DNA of 64,000 nucleotides from Mimosa pudica (GCA_029929735.1 JAKELP010000041.1:4339001-4403000), one strand, 5' to 3'; shown: positions 44,501-57,382, counted from the stretch's first letter. Notes: generated from the sequence alone by a model not told the origin. Numbers and translations: made by a program.

Positions 44501-46967
44501 TGATATTTTCTTTTATTTAATGATTATGCCTTATCAATTTCTCCAGGTTAGCCACATATGACTTAGCAGAACTCCAAATGGAGGGTGATGGGAATTGCCA
44601 GGTTTTGAACCTGTTCAAGCTTTTATTACTTTGGCTTTGATTTGTTCCTCAAACAGGTTTTTTTTAACTATAATCATACTAAATATAGTGAAATGTTACT
44701 GGCAGTTTCGAGCATTAGCAGATCAGTTATTTCGCAATCCTGAGTATCACAAGCATGTAAGGAGGCAGGTTATTAAGCAGGTACAGAGCTGCTTTGTTTT
44801 ATTGGGGGGTATCCTCTTCTATTGTATTCGCTTTGGTGGTTATTTGAATATGTATTAAGTTAAAACATGGAAATGTATGAATTAGAGTATATACTGTAGC
44901 AGATAGTTTCTTTCTCTAAGTTGCTTATTTGATAGCTTTGTATCATAGTTTCTTATTGCAATGTAGTTTATAGGTGCTCGTAGAAGGGACCAGAAGGAGT
45001 ATATCTTAGAGTTCGATGCAGCTTTTCTTTTTCTTCATGGTCCTCTTCCTTTATTTATCTTTGTGTCAGCTGAATGGATAGTCTTTATTGAAATTTGTTT
45101 GCCTCCATCTTCCTAATTTTATAATTTATATTGATATTCTCCATTTTAATTTTTCTCTCTTGTTTCTTCAGCTAAAGCATTTCAGAAAGTTATATGAAGG
45201 TTATGTACCAATGAAGTACAAAGACTACTTGAAGAAGATGAAAAAGTTAGAAATGAGTTCTGATTAATTTTGTTTTTTGTTTTTCCTGCTAAACTAGAGA
45301 CCTTGAAATTCTGAGTATGGGTGCTGATTAGTATTTGAACATTGTTTGCACATAGATCTGGGGAGTGGGGAGATCATGTAACTCTACAAGCTGCTGCAGA
45401 CAGAGTAAGTTCTTTAATGTTAATCTTCTCTCGAGCAAACTTGTCATGCTGGTTAATAAATGTACTTGTCTGCTCAATGCAAAAATTCTCATTTTGTGTG
45501 GCTGTTCATACTTGAGTTGCACACTACTCATAAGTATCAGGCTTGTTAATCACGGGAAGCCCCCCTTCCTTCTCACGTCATCTATGTTATGCCCAAAACC
45601 CTTGATACGTTCTTTTAGGTGTGACGAAGATTCTCTGGTACACAATAAAAATTTTCTTCATGAGTTAGTGGGGAGGTAAATCGAGTTAAGAGATATTGAC
45701 TTGTTAGCTAAATGATCCTTCTTCACTGCTCGTAATTTTTACGACTTATTAACGTGAAGCTCAGTCAAGGGGCCTTTTCTATTTCATGGGCTGATTCCTA
45801 CTTTGTTAACTCTCATATGAACCCACAGAGTTATGATTATGTTTGTTGCAAATGACTTAGAGTTAGAGACCTTGTTGCATCCTGTTTTATACTCCCTCCG
45901 GTCCTAAATATAAGACCTAATTAACTTTTTTAGAAAATCCTATAAAAAGCAAAATAGGTTACTTATAAATTGATTTACCTAATTTTTTCCCTTAGATTAG
46001 TTTATTTTACCTATAAACTAATGTATAATCTAAAAATATATCAAATCTGTCATGATTTAATAGCCTATTTTGCAACCTTAACCTCTCCAAAAAAAAGTCA
46101 ATTAGGTCTTATATTTAGGACCGGAGGTAGTATCAATCAACTACAATTCAATAAAAGATAGTACTCACAGTTGTAGACTAAATTCTGCAGCAGTAGATGT
46201 GCGTCTGGGTCAGTGTGTTGCTAACCTTATAAACTCAATTTTATCCTGACATCAGAGTCAAAAAGGTTGTCTTAAGTTTTGACATGGTATTCTGCCCCCT
46301 TTTTTTTTTTTTTCGTTTCTACATTGATTTATTCAATCTTCCCCATACTTCTCTCAAGTGGGTTCTACTTACTATTGTCTTTTTGTACAGTTTGGTGCCA
46401 AAATTTGTTTAGTCACCTCTTTCAGAGACACTTGCTATATTGAGATACGTCCCACTGACAATAATCCCACTAAAGGTAATTATTACAAGTGTTCTTATTT
46501 GGGCTTACCAACTTAATTTTCTCTATCATGAACTCTACCCTGCACACAGTATGACCAATTAATTTGGTTCAAGAATGTTATCTTCACTTATGCAAATTTG
46601 TTGAATGGTTTAATGAGTTCTAGTTGTGGTGTTAAACTCTAAACATGTTATGATTTTTGTCCCTATACATAATATAGTTAACATTGTTAAATGCGAGTCC
46701 TTAGAAAAGTATAAAGAATAACATTACTTAAGGGATGAAAAACTGTAATTTGAAACTACAGGCAATAAAACAAAAGCATGATTAAACTAACTATAAGGAC
46801 TAAAAATAGAAGTAACCCTTGTTATTATCACAATTGTGATTTAAGTGATTGGGTATCTATAAAGGGATCTTTGAAGAACCTGAGAATTGCATTTTCTTTC
46901 TTCTTCTCAATGCTGAGGTAAATGTTTAAGAGTTTCCTTTTTAGTAAGTAATAACAGCACTTGCTTG

Positions 46968-47057
<90 letters not shown>

Positions 47058-47369
47058 TTGTTTTTTGAGGTCATTTAGTCCTCATTTGGACTCATTTAAT
47101 GAGATTATTCGAGATTATCATGTTTTTTGTTTCTTCTGGAAACTGTAGAACTTTGGCTAAGCTTTTGGAGTGAAGTGCATTATAATTCTTTGTACGCAAC
47201 CGCAGGTAGTGAACCTTACAATAGTGATATTTTTTTGGCTACTTGATTTTTAAGAATTCGGCTTCTATATTTGAATATTCAATGGAAAGCTCTTTTCTCC
47301 TAATTATACATTGATTTTGCAGATGTTCCTTCTGTTGCACCCAAAAAAAAGCATTGGCTTTTTTTCTAG
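41578..47369 (+). CDS. OTU-domain deubiquitinase (OTU11/OTU12-like)
   Basis: Nine coding exons: 41578-41754, 43596-43669, 44547-44601, 44706-44780, 45172-45245, 45356-45404, 46391-46475, 47149-47205, 47323-47369; all GT-AG and in phase, 230 residues. It is a cysteine peptidase that removes ubiquitin. Residues 1-59 are Ser-rich and disordered. The OTU domain follows: MEGDGNCQFRALADQLF with Asp98 and catalytic Cys101, GEWGDHVTLQAAADR at about 154-168, ICLVTSF, and WSEVHYNSLY with catalytic His207. It ends in the conserved KKHWLFF. The length fits the short Arabidopsis members OTU11 and OTU12 rather than OTU9/OTU10, which carry longer N-termini. Introns hold several transposons and an AT microsatellite. 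Confidence 0.95.
41838..42078. mobile_element. Palindromic Mutator-like MITE in OTU intron 1
   Basis: Begins GGGGAATTTGCACTGTTGTC and ends CTACAGTGCAAATTCCCC, with perfect 9-bp duplications TATCTGTAA (41829-41837 and 42079-42087). Inner arms include CACATTCCAAAATAATTATC and its complement. It is 241 bases and lies 83 bases past the exon-1 donor. Confidence 0.92.
42344..42500 (-). mobile_element. tRNA-derived SINE (Au-like), copy 2, in OTU intron 1
   Basis: On the minus strand it is the same SINE as at 33007-33167: tRNA-like head with TTGACTCAACGGTAAGC and GTGGGTTCAAATC, and a body sharing CTGCCTAGTATATT. Perfect 13-base duplications AAAACGTGGAAGA lie at 42331-42343 and 42501-42513. It is antisense to the OTU gene. 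Confidence 0.9.
43213..43369. repeat. Polypurine tract in OTU intron 1
   Basis: About 155 bases that are almost all A and G on the plus strand (for example GAGAGAAGAGAAGAGG). Such homopurine runs can form triplex DNA; no function is shown. Confidence 0.7.
43889..44139. mobile_element. Diverged palindromic MITE in OTU intron 2
   Basis: Left end GGGTGAAGGTGCAAATATAC, right end GTTGCACCTCTACCC, and internal CAATATTGCCCTA-like words. It resembles the other GGG-ended palindromes, but the arms are decayed and there is no matching 9-bp duplication. Confidence 0.4.
45892..46130. mobile_element. Mariner/Stowaway MITE 6 in OTU intron 6
   Basis: CTCCCTCCGGTCCTAAATAT and ATATTTAGGACCGGAGGTAG termini with TA flanks. 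It is a close relative of the MITE at 4545-4784. Confidence 0.9.
46973..47051. repeat. TA dinucleotide microsatellite in OTU intron 7
   Basis: An uninterrupted TA run of about 79 bases. Its length is likely to vary among individuals and to be difficult to sequence. Confidence 0.97.
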
Positions 47370-47718
47370 TGAAAATAGCAGAATGTGGGGTCTTGCGAAA
47401 TTCATATTTAATGAGGGGTAAGTAATGTTCTTATTCTAATTATTTTTGGGTCACACTATCCTTTTAATTAGTCGCTTACTTTAAAAACATGTACATCCTA
47501 TTAAACTCAGTTTGCTGGCCGTTCTGAAAGTAAAACTACTTGATTTAAGTGAGTAATTCAAAAAATACTATACACAAAAGATTTGACTCAATTTGATATT
47601 AGGTGCTTAAGCTGGTAAAAGCGTTGATTCTTGTAAGTTATAGAAGTTTTTAGCTGGCAAATAAAAAGCAAATATGTTTCATTTCAATTCTCTACTACCA
47701 AAGTTAAATCTATAATTA

Positions 47719-47936
47719 TTTCCCATCCGTTCTTAAATGGGGTTTAGTTGACTTTTAAGAAATCTTAAGTTAATTGAATAAGTTACCTATAAATTGATTA
47801 ATTATTTGAAATTATTTGCTAAACTAGTTTATTTAACTTAACTAAAGTATAATGTAGTGTTACATTAAAAATCTTAGTATCAAGTTTCACGCTTCATTAA
47901 TAGTCAACTATGTCTTTTATGTGAGAACAGAAGGTG
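47719..47936. mobile_element. Degenerate mariner-type MITE
   Basis: The left end TTTCCCATCCGTTCTTAAATGG and the subterminal TTAGTTGACTTTTAAG pair weakly with AATAGTCAACTATGTC and GAGAACAGAAGG at the right. TA flanks both sides. Old copy. Confidence 0.4.
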
Positions 47937-47948
47937 TATTAAATTTTT

Positions 47949-48574
47949 GGGCGAAGACCCAAAAATGATACCTAACTATTGGCTAAGGAACAAAAATAGT
48001 ACATAACTATTTCGAGGTACAAAAATGATGTCAAACTTTTACCATGTGATCAAAAATGATATTTTCACTAATATGACAATAATATTAGACATGAAATGTC
48101 CGAAATGCCCTTATAATTAAATAAATTTTTACCGGGCTACGATTAATTTATAAGGGCATTTTGGACTTTTCATGTCTAATATTATTGTCATATTAGTGAA
48201 AATATCATTTTTGATCACATAGTAAAAGTTGGGTATCATTTTTGTACCTTGAAATAGTTATGTACTCCCTCCGGTCCTAAATATAGGACCTAGATAGAGA
48301 TTTCATTTTGGTCCTAAATATAAGACCTAGATACATTTTTGGTCACCTTTTTCCTAAATTACCCTTCTTCTTCTTAACAACTCCTTTGATAGGGGAGAAA
48401 TGGTTACTAAGTAACTAAACTAATTAAGGAGGGGTATTATTGAAAAGACATCTAAAATTAAGCCTTCCTTAATCTCCCCAAAAAAAAGTTATCTAGGTCC
48501 TATATTTAGGACCGGAGGGAGTACTATTTTTGTTCCTTGACGAATATTTATGTATCATTGTTGGGCCTTCGCCC
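47949..48574. mobile_element. Palindromic Mutator-like MITE with a nested MITE
   Basis: Begins GGGCGAAGACCCAAAAATG, ends TTGGGCCTTCGCCC, and has perfect 9-bp duplications TAAATTTTT (47940-47948 and 48575-48583). Without the nested element it is about 365 bases. The arms share ATGACAATAATATTAGACATG and its complement. It lies 580 bases past the OTU stop codon. Confidence 0.92.
48265..48521. mobile_element. Mariner/Stowaway MITE 7, nested
   Basis: CTCCCTCCGGTCCTAAATAT and TATATTTAGGACCGGAGGGAG ends with TA. It interrupts the right arm of the palindrome at 47949-48574, so it is the younger insertion. Confidence 0.92.
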
Positions 48575-48583
48575 TAAATTTTT

Positions 48584-49682
48584 ATTTAATTATTATGTCA
48601 TCTGTTTGCCTCTTGTCTACTAACCAGTTTCACCTTGAAAACCATGGCCAGTTGATTTTTTCGTTTTGATTCCCCGCCCTTTACTTTTTTATAGAATGAA
48701 GTTGCTTTTCTCTGAAAAAAAAAAGAAAAGATTTCCCGTCCGTGTTGTAAAATTGGGTGCCTAACTATTTTTTTTTTATGCTCGCAGCCTTTTGAAGTAA
48801 TCTCTTTCAAAGCCTTATTAGGATAGTGTCTGTTATAAGGACATGGGCTTTTCCTCACCACATAACCCGAGTTACAGCACAAAATATATATATTAACAGG
48901 TCCAAGCTTGTTCATTTATGGGGCATGTTGTATTATATTAGTGCTGAGAGTATATCACAAAAATTTATGTTTAATATATGTAGATTGCAATTGCATTGAT
49001 ATACAATGATTTATGTGTTTCAAGAGGCATAGAGGTTACTTAGTTATTTTAACGTTAGCTTTGTAACATAGACAGTGTATTGGGCGATTATGTATAAATA
49101 AGCTACTTATGAGATCAGGTTATGAAGTGTAATTTATCTGTGCCTATAGTTGAATTATTGGATGTCAATTTAAGCCATTAAATTATTTCCATCAGTATAT
49201 GTATTATGGATGAAAACTGAATCAGGTGAGGAACTGAGGATGAACGATTATGATATTAACATTGTCTCTGCAATCCAAAAAACCGTGAGAGAAAATTTCA
49301 TGGCAAAGTCTTAATACTGATTACTCATGTTTTGATAATAAGGTCTACAAAAAGTGTCAATTGCTGCGCGACCTAAAGGTATATGCACATAAACATTGCC
49401 TTTATTTGACTTATGAATATGATTATAACTTATAAGTTTGAAAAAAAGAGATCAAGACACATTGGTAATCAACAACTTCGTACATTATGAAAAGATTGAG
49501 CTTTGATATAAAATCCTTTTAGATTATCCATGCAAGTAATGCACCTTAATGAAAAAGTTAATTTGCAGGATTTGTTTGTTTCTTTCGCTACATTACTCAT
49601 CTTGTAGTTATTGTAAAAAGTTTCTTGGCTTATTTAATTTTAAGAAACATTAAATTATAAGGTAAAATTTCATTGTATAACA
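48584..49682. other. Intergenic DNA, nothing recognised
   Basis: About 1.1 kb of AT-rich DNA after the OTU gene. No gene or repeat structure is supported. Confidence 0.5.
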
Positions 49683-52600
49683 CTAGCGATATCTCCCGTG
49701 CTTTGCACAGGGAACAATTTTTTTTTTTAACAAATTTGCAGTAAAACAATATATGCCAAATTTTTTTAACTAAAATATCGGGTGAAAAAAATCATATAAT
49801 AACCAATTTTTTTATTTAAAAAAAGTTAAAAAAAATAATATATTATATTCCACCAAATCACTGGTCATGAACAGAGTTATGAACAGTGATTTGGTGGATC
49901 ACTTTTGTATAGGTCAAAAAAATCATCATAATGGTGACACTAAAGATATAAATCTTTAAGGCAAACTCAAAAAAAAATATGTGACCCAATTAACCTTTTT
50001 TCAACATTTTTTTAACAAATTTGCACTAAAAAAATATATGACAAATTTTTTTAACTAAAATATCGTGCGAAAGAAATCATATAATAACTGAATTTTTTTT
50101 TAAAAAAAAGGTAAAAAAGGAAAAGAAAAGGTAAAAAAATATCTCCCGTGCAACGCACGGGGTTTCCCGCGCTCCGCGCGGTTTTGCTTAAAAATTAGCA
50201 TTAACTAAAAAATTTAAATGACCATTTTTCTGTAAGTCGTAATGAAAATCGAAATTAAATCTAACTGAACACATCTTCCCTATGTGAAGAAACAACTATT
50301 CTTTTTGTGTTCTATATCTACATAGAACAACTTCTAGTTTGCAAGGAAAGATAGGCAAATAAAAAGACACAATAAAATATTTGCAGATATATATTACGTC
50401 AAAAAGATCATCATAATGGTGACACTAAAGATATATATCGTTAAGGCAAATTTACAAAAAAAAAAATATGTGACACAAATAAATTCGCCCACGAAAGTAA
50501 AGAATACGTAGCCCTAATAAATCATTAAGTAATTAAATATAAATAAAAAATAAGTAATAAATATAATAATATAATAAATATATTAAATAATTAACAATTA
50601 AATAATTAAAAAACTTGCCAAATAATAAATATAAATAATAATAATAAATAATCAATATAATAATAAATATAAATATTAAATAATTTGCTCATGAATAAAT
50701 TTTTTTTTTAACTTTTTATTTTTACAAATCTGCACTAAAAAAACATATGACAAAATTTCTTTTAACTTTTTTTTACCTTCTGTTTCAACAAATTTGCACT
50801 AAAAAATATATGACAAAAAATATGTGACCCAAATAAATTAGCCCAAGAAAGTAAAGAATACATAGCCCAAATAAATCCTCACAAGAAATCAATGACATAC
50901 AATAGTAATAGAGAATGTTAATCACTGCACTAAAAATTTACATATTTGAATGATCACAAAAATATCTTCACATATTTGAATAGATGTTAGCTTCACAAAA
51001 ATAATATTTGTTGTACATAATTGGCTAAATATTTGAAAATATCGCTTTGTAAACAACATTTTTTGTTTTGTTAACTCCCGTGCGGTGCATGGGAGAGGTA
51101 TTTCAATAGATTATAGACTAAACTTTTAGAATATTAGAGAAGAGGGAATTGTAGTGACAATTGAAGAAGCACCAAAGATAATATATGATAAAACATTAGT
51201 GAGATGTATTATTTGGGTTTCCCGCGCTTCGCGCGATTTAAAGATATGTGACCCAAATAAATTCGCCCAAGAAAGTAAAGAATACGTGGCAAATAATTAA
51301 TATTAATAATTAATTAATTAATTTAATTATCATTATTATTATTATTTTATTATTATTAAATAATTATTATATTTAATCTAATAATAAATAATAAATATAA
51401 TATAATAATATAATAAATAAATATAAATATAATAATAATATGATAATATAATAAATAAATATAATATAATAATATAATAAATAATAAATATAATATAATA
51501 AATAAATATAAATATATATTAAATTATAAAAAATTAATAATAAAAAATTCCACCAAATCCCAAATAATAAATCTCACTAATGTTTTATTATATATTATAT
51601 TTTGTGCTTCTTCAATTGTCACTACAATTCCCTCTTCTCTAATATTCTAAAAGTTTAGTCTATAATTTATTAAAATACCTCTCCCATGCTCATAAACAAA
51701 TTTTTTAACCTTTTTTAAATTTTTTTAACAAATTTGCACTAAAAAATCATATGACAAATTTTTTTAACTAAAATATCGGGTGAAAAAATCATATAATAAC
51801 TAAGTTTTTCTTTCTAAAAAAAAATTAAATTTCTTAAGACATTCAAATAATTACCTTTGGTTAAGTGAGTGAGTGAGTGAGCTCATCTAAAGAACCATAA
51901 ACATTAAAGAATCAATTATATATAAAGAGACACAATAAAACATTTGCAAATATATATTAGGCCAAAAAGATCATCATAATGGCGACACTAAAGATATAAA
52001 TCTCTAACCCAAATTTAGACAAAAAAAATATGTGAGCCAAATAAATCAGCCCAAGAAAGTAAATAATACATAGCCCAAATAAATTCGCACAAGAAAGCAA
52101 TCACATACAATAGTAATACAGATTGTCAATCACTGCACTAAAAATTTGCTCATGAACAAATTTTTTAACTTTTTTTTAACAAATTTGCACTAAAAAAATA
52201 TATGACAAATTTTTTCAACTAAAATATCGGGTGAAAAAAATCATATAATAATTATTTTTTTTAAACAAAAAAAAAGCAATTTTTTTTAAAAAATATATTA
52301 TATTCCATCAAGTCGCTGTTCATGAAGGAAAGATAGGCAAATAAAAAGACACAATAAAACATTTGCAGATATATATTAGATAAAAAAGATCATCATAATG
52401 GTGACACTAAAGATATAAATCTATAAGGCAAATTTACACAAAAAAATATGTGACCTTTTGCCAAAGAAAGCTATTGGCTTTCTCCTTTAAACATTCTGGA
52501 TTTCCTATTCATTTGAGTTGTGTCTTGCTAAAGTTTCAAGGTTTATTAGGTAAAAAAAAAGACAAAATAAAACAGTTGCAGATATATATTAGGCCAAAAA

Positions 52601-53103
52601 GATCATCATAATAGCAACACTAAAGATATAAATCTTTAAGGCAAATTCAGACAAAAAAATGTGACCCAAATAAATTAGTCCAAGAAAGTAAAGAATACAT
52701 TGTCAAAATAAATTCGCACAAGAAAGCAATCACATACAACAGTAATAGAGAATGCCAATCACTGCACTAAAAATTTGCTCATGAACAAATTTTTTATTCG
52801 CACAAGAAAGCAATCACATACAATAGTAATAGAGAATGTCAATCACTGCACTAAAAATTTGCTCATGAACAAATTTTTTAACTTTTTTTAAACTTTTTTT
52901 TTTCAAATTTGCACTAAAAAAATATATGCCAAATTTTTTTAACTAAAATATCGGGTGAAAAAAATCATATAATAACTGAATTTTTTAAAAAATTTGTTTT
53001 TTAAAAAAAAGTTTTTTTTTTTAAAAAAAGTTTTTTTTTTAATTAAAAAAATATATAATATTCCACCAAACACTGTTCATAAGGAACAGTGTTTGGTGGA
53101 AGA
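49683..53103 (-). mobile_element. Helitron-like repeat cluster
   Basis: The left edge, read on the minus strand, ends in a short GC-rich hairpin (CCCTGTGCAAAGCACGGG), about nine bases, then CTAG followed by T, which is the canonical Helitron 3' terminus. Related hairpins recur at 50142-50161 (two back to back), 51072-51092 and 51217-51233. Two long words recur about five times each: GATCATCATAATGGTGACAC (about 49922, 50406, 51969, 52389, 52600) and AAATATCGGGTGAAAAAAATC (about 49773, 50056, 51770, 52222, 52946). So the 3.4 kb looks like several truncated or nested copies of one non-autonomous Helitron. No Rep/helicase coding was seen. The 51290-51540 part is simple AT/TAA sequence. The right limit is uncertain. 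Confidence 0.65.
52712..52879. repeat. 84-bp direct tandem duplication in the Helitron-like cluster
   Basis: ATTCGCACAAGAAAGCAATC starts at 52712 and again at 52796; the two 84-base units differ at about three positions. Confidence 0.9.
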
Positions 53104-54011
53104 AGTTTTATTGATATATTGATTGATTGATGATGATATTGATTAGATCATATATACACACTAATTTATAAGTAGAGCCAATTAATTTCAATAGTTTTGA
53201 ATATTAGAGAAAATGAAAAAGAATTTATGTTTGGAACTGAAATCTGATTGACCCTCATGATTAGCTCTTATTATGGCTAGGAGAGTTTTTATGTATAATT
53301 TGTAGCCAACTCTTTGTAAACAAATTGGCACAAAAACATGGTCTTAATTGAACGCGTTTTTTTAAATATCAATTAATTCATATGAAAAGCTAATTAAACT
53401 CAACACGCAATCAATTTCCCTTGTCTTATATGTAAACGAGTTTGTGTTTTTATTTATCGGAAATAATTATGGTCTATTCTAATAAAAATGAATTTATGAG
53501 GTCACATTAGATTAACTTAACAATAATTTGGTCTTTTTTCAAGATAAGTTGTAGATACGAATTTACTCCGATATAATGCAGACCACACCTTCAGTTCTAG
53601 ACTCCTAGTCATTTTCAATCAGGAAGAAACCAATTTTTGGCCCAATATAACTTGATCCTAACGTATCCCTTAAAACATTGATTTGATATAATATATGATT
53701 GATTCGATAAAAAATAATATATGATTGATGTGACTTGGTTAAAATTTAGTCTTGATAATTTGGCTTACCATACGTTTGGTTTTCTAACTTAATATCATAA
53801 ATCAGTTAATGGCATATTATGTTTATAAATAATTATATATATTAATTGAGTAATCAAATAAATGCTAGTATCTAAAGGTTCAATTAAAATGTGTAAAAAC
53901 CAAATTCATCATCAACAGGCTTGTGGCTTTGCTGCACATTTTTTGCTGTTAAGGCAAATATGGATTCTTTATTAAGATTTGAAATTCCAAGCCAAAGTTC
54001 GGTATTTTAGA
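53104..54011. other. AT-rich DNA before the LINE fragment
   Basis: About 900 bases. The last 70 may be decayed reverse transcriptase sequence, but no frame can be followed. Nothing else was recognised. Confidence 0.45.
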
Positions 54012-56048
54012 GGGACAGACCCATCTGCTTTATGCTGATGATTCTCTTTTTTTCATGAAAGCTAATAGCGTCAACTTCATGCACGTCAAACAGCTTCTAG
54101 ATTGTTATTGCAGATGGTCAGGACAAAAAATCAACAGATCCAAATCAGTCTTGGTCTTTAGCCCTAGCACCTCTCATGAGGACAGAACTGATCTAGCTGG
54201 TTTATTTCAAATCTCTTTTTCTCCCAAATTGGGTAAGTACTTGGGCACTTGGATTGACCCAGGGAAACAGCGATCTGAAGTTTACTCGCAAGTTCTTAAT
54301 GCTGTCAGTAAACGCACCGCAGCTTGGAAAACCCAATTATCTCAAGCCTAACGCCTCATGTTGATTAAATCAGTTCTCTCTGCTGCTAATATATATCAGT
54401 TTTCATGTATCAAATTTCCATCCTACATCTGTCAGAAAATTGATAGTAAATGCATTGATTTTTTCTGGGGTTCTTCGGAGGATCAAAGGAAGATGCACCT
54501 TCGGGCAAAGGAACATCTTTTTCAGCCTATATCTTCAGGAGGTTTAGGACTGCGCAGCACTGAAACTGTTAATCAATCCCTTCTTGTCTGCTCCATCCTC
54601 TTCCCTGTTAGGATCCACACTCCAAGTCAAGTATATGGACATATCCTCGAAAGATATATTTAAACAACCATACAATTCATCATGGATTTGGAGAGGTATT
54701 CTCAGTAGTAAGGCAATCATCCTTGATCATCTCAAATGGTCAGTTGGTAATGGTCTTTCCATCCCAATCAACCACCATCTTTGGTGGCCAATGCAATCAG
54801 GATTTTATTCTCAAGATTCTTATCTAAGAGTGGCTGATCTACTTCTGCATTCTCGCTTCTCATGGAATCCTATTAAGTGGAATTCATCACTTGTTCGCTC
54901 CCTTTATTCTCCTCATGATGCTGCGAAAATTCTTGCTACTCCAATATCCCTTTCCAATTCAGATGACTTCCTTAGTTGGCATGGCTCTCCTACTGGCACA
55001 TACACTGCAAGAAAAGGGTTTCAATTGTTGTTCTCCTCTTCTAGGACATTCTCACTTAATCCCTTTTGGGAACTGTTGTGGTCACTCAATATGCCAATGA
55101 AAAATCTTCTTTTCATTTGGAAGCAATGCATCAAGCAATCCCTCTAATGATATACTGGTAAAACATCACTTGCAGGTGCATTCTCTATGTCCTTTTGGAT
55201 GTGAGCTAGAAGAATCCATTGAACACATTTTTTTCTTATGCCCACTTGCCCGGGCAGTTTGGTGGGGAACCCTCTCCATCAAGTCAGAATGGAGTTGTTT
55301 TAACTCCTTCAAAGAATGGTTCATTTCTTCTATTTTCTCTCTTTGGCAGGATCGACATTTAGATGTCATTATGAAGATGATTACTCTTGTAAATCAGCTC
55401 TGGATGTTGAGAAACAACATAGTCCACAATGGGTCTCATGCCTCTCCTTTAAAACTCATGAGTCAAATTAATCAAGCAACATCTCTCAACTTGGTTGCTT
55501 TCTCACACTCTACTGAATCTCCGCAATTGGATTTGTCTCCTACACAGATAGATCGACTTTCCATCCTAAATCATTATGTCTTCCACCATGATTGGAACAT
55601 CTTTCTGCATCGTTTTCATTCAAGTTCTGGTACATTTTGTAACCTGCAGATCTTCTTGCAATCGTCCCTTGTCCACTGCTTCACTTGGCACAAAATCAAG
55701 CATCAATCCTCTAATTTCCTCCTTAGATGTGTCAGGGCTGTCATTCATTGGATTCAAGACTCTGACCTGTTCTGTGTAGGTCATTCTCTTGCTGTTTATT
55801 CGGATCTCTCCAGCCATCTCATGTTATCTCAATTCAGTAAGCAAACTGATATTGTTGGGAAGGATATCTACTGCATGCTTAACTCTTTCATTAGTTACTC
55901 ATACTTTCAAGTAAAAGTTGAACTACTCTGTGATTTTATAAGGGAGCACATTGCTTTTCATGCTCCTATGTCTTTTTTCATTTAAGTCTGTAATATTGTT
56001 AGATACTTTTTATCTTATTTTTAATGAATTGTCATTTATACAAAAAAA
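54012..56048 (+). pseudogene. 5'-truncated, decayed LINE (L1-type) reverse transcriptase
   Basis: Starts inside the RT palm with LLYADDSLFF (the YADD/FADD box of plant LINEs), then CYCRWSGQKINRSKS and LGTWID in the thumb region. A stop codon interrupts at 54349, the frame stops at 54661, shifts near 54650, and stops and shifts again near 55145-55170. The zf-RVT region is split across the last break: FWELLWSLNMPMKNLLFIWK, then CPFGC...EHIFFLCPLARAVWWG. The final 271 residues are open to 55985 and should be the weakly conserved C-terminus. A short A run at 56042-56048 may be the tail. There are at least four lesions plus loss of endonuclease and most of the RT, so it is dead. Confidence 0.88.
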
Positions 56049-57382
56049 AGCCTTTACAGACCTTGTGAGAGATATGAATTCTTTATTTTTGCACCTGGGG
56101 TTTAAATATGGTGCCAGACTAATAGATGCATATTTACCAATTTATGACATGTATTTTTACACCTTCAACCCATGTAGATATAATATTCTCACGGTATATA
56201 TGGCATTTGAAAAATGAAAATATTTTACTACAATGTGCCTTGGTTCTAATTTGATCAATATTAAGGGGATGATCATCATGTTTGTAGAAATCAATAAAAC
56301 TTAATTTATTTACAAATAAAAAATAGTGTGATCTATCTGCGTTTACTTCAATGCACTAAAACTGGATCAAGTGAAATGAGCTGAGAATTGACCACCTTGC
56401 TTTTGCTCCTTTTCTTTCTTCCACCTTGTCTTCCTTCAATGGGTCTCCACTTTATCAGATGCTATGGTTGTTATAAACAGATCCACACTAGTTTGGAAAG
56501 AACTAAAAAGAAATTTGTCTCGCTCCAACAAATTAAAATATATATTCTGCTTGATCACATGTCACACATACACCGTTATTGCTCAAATGATGAAGTGGAT
56601 TATATTTTAAATAGCGCAGCTGCATGATACGGTAAATTTGGCTTTTTATAACATATTTTTTCTTTACCTTGCAAGGATGAGATGTTCACAAGCGTAGAAG
56701 AATGGGAGTTTGACGACATTGACATCGTCTATTAATCTTAATTTTCTTACATCTTCAATATGTGTATACAATATTCTCAAAGCATGTATATGGCATATTG
56801 TATACAAAAAATGAGAGTATTTTATTACAATTTGCTTTGGCTCTAATGTGACCAATCTTTAATTTTGATTTACAATATCAAAGGGATGATCAACATGGTC
56901 ACACACACACACACACACACAAATTAATATGACTTGCATAATTCACAAGAAAAAAATGGTATGATAGATTTATCTAATCGTTTTCACTTTAATGTTGGGT
57001 ATCAATCCCTATCCATTTTAGGATTTAGTCAATGAAGTAAAACTTAAGTGAAATGAGCTTGACCTTGATCGATCATGTGAAGGTTTTAACAATAAACACC
57101 GCCTTCCCCACCGCCCCTTACCCTTATCCTTTGTGCCACTTTTTCTTCCTTCTATTCATGAGATTGAGCATGAGTTGTTGATGTTTCTTCACTTTCTTTA
57201 ACTTTGTTGGACAATTCTATCTGTTCGATCCCACCATAAGGATCTTGGTTTGAGTCCCGAGCTGGTATGCAATTTTACTCACATTCGAATAAACATTGTT
57301 GGACAGAACTTATATAGTGTGAGACACAATCCATGTAAGCAAAAGATGGGTGAGACCATGTGGTTAAAAAGACATCTTATAA
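56049..57382. other. Intergenic DNA with CA microsatellite
   Basis: No supported gene. A CA run lies at about 56900-56921. Near 57225-57275 the sequence GATCTTGGTTTGAGTCCC resembles a tRNA B box and could be a SINE relic, but no flanking duplication was found. Confidence 0.45.
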
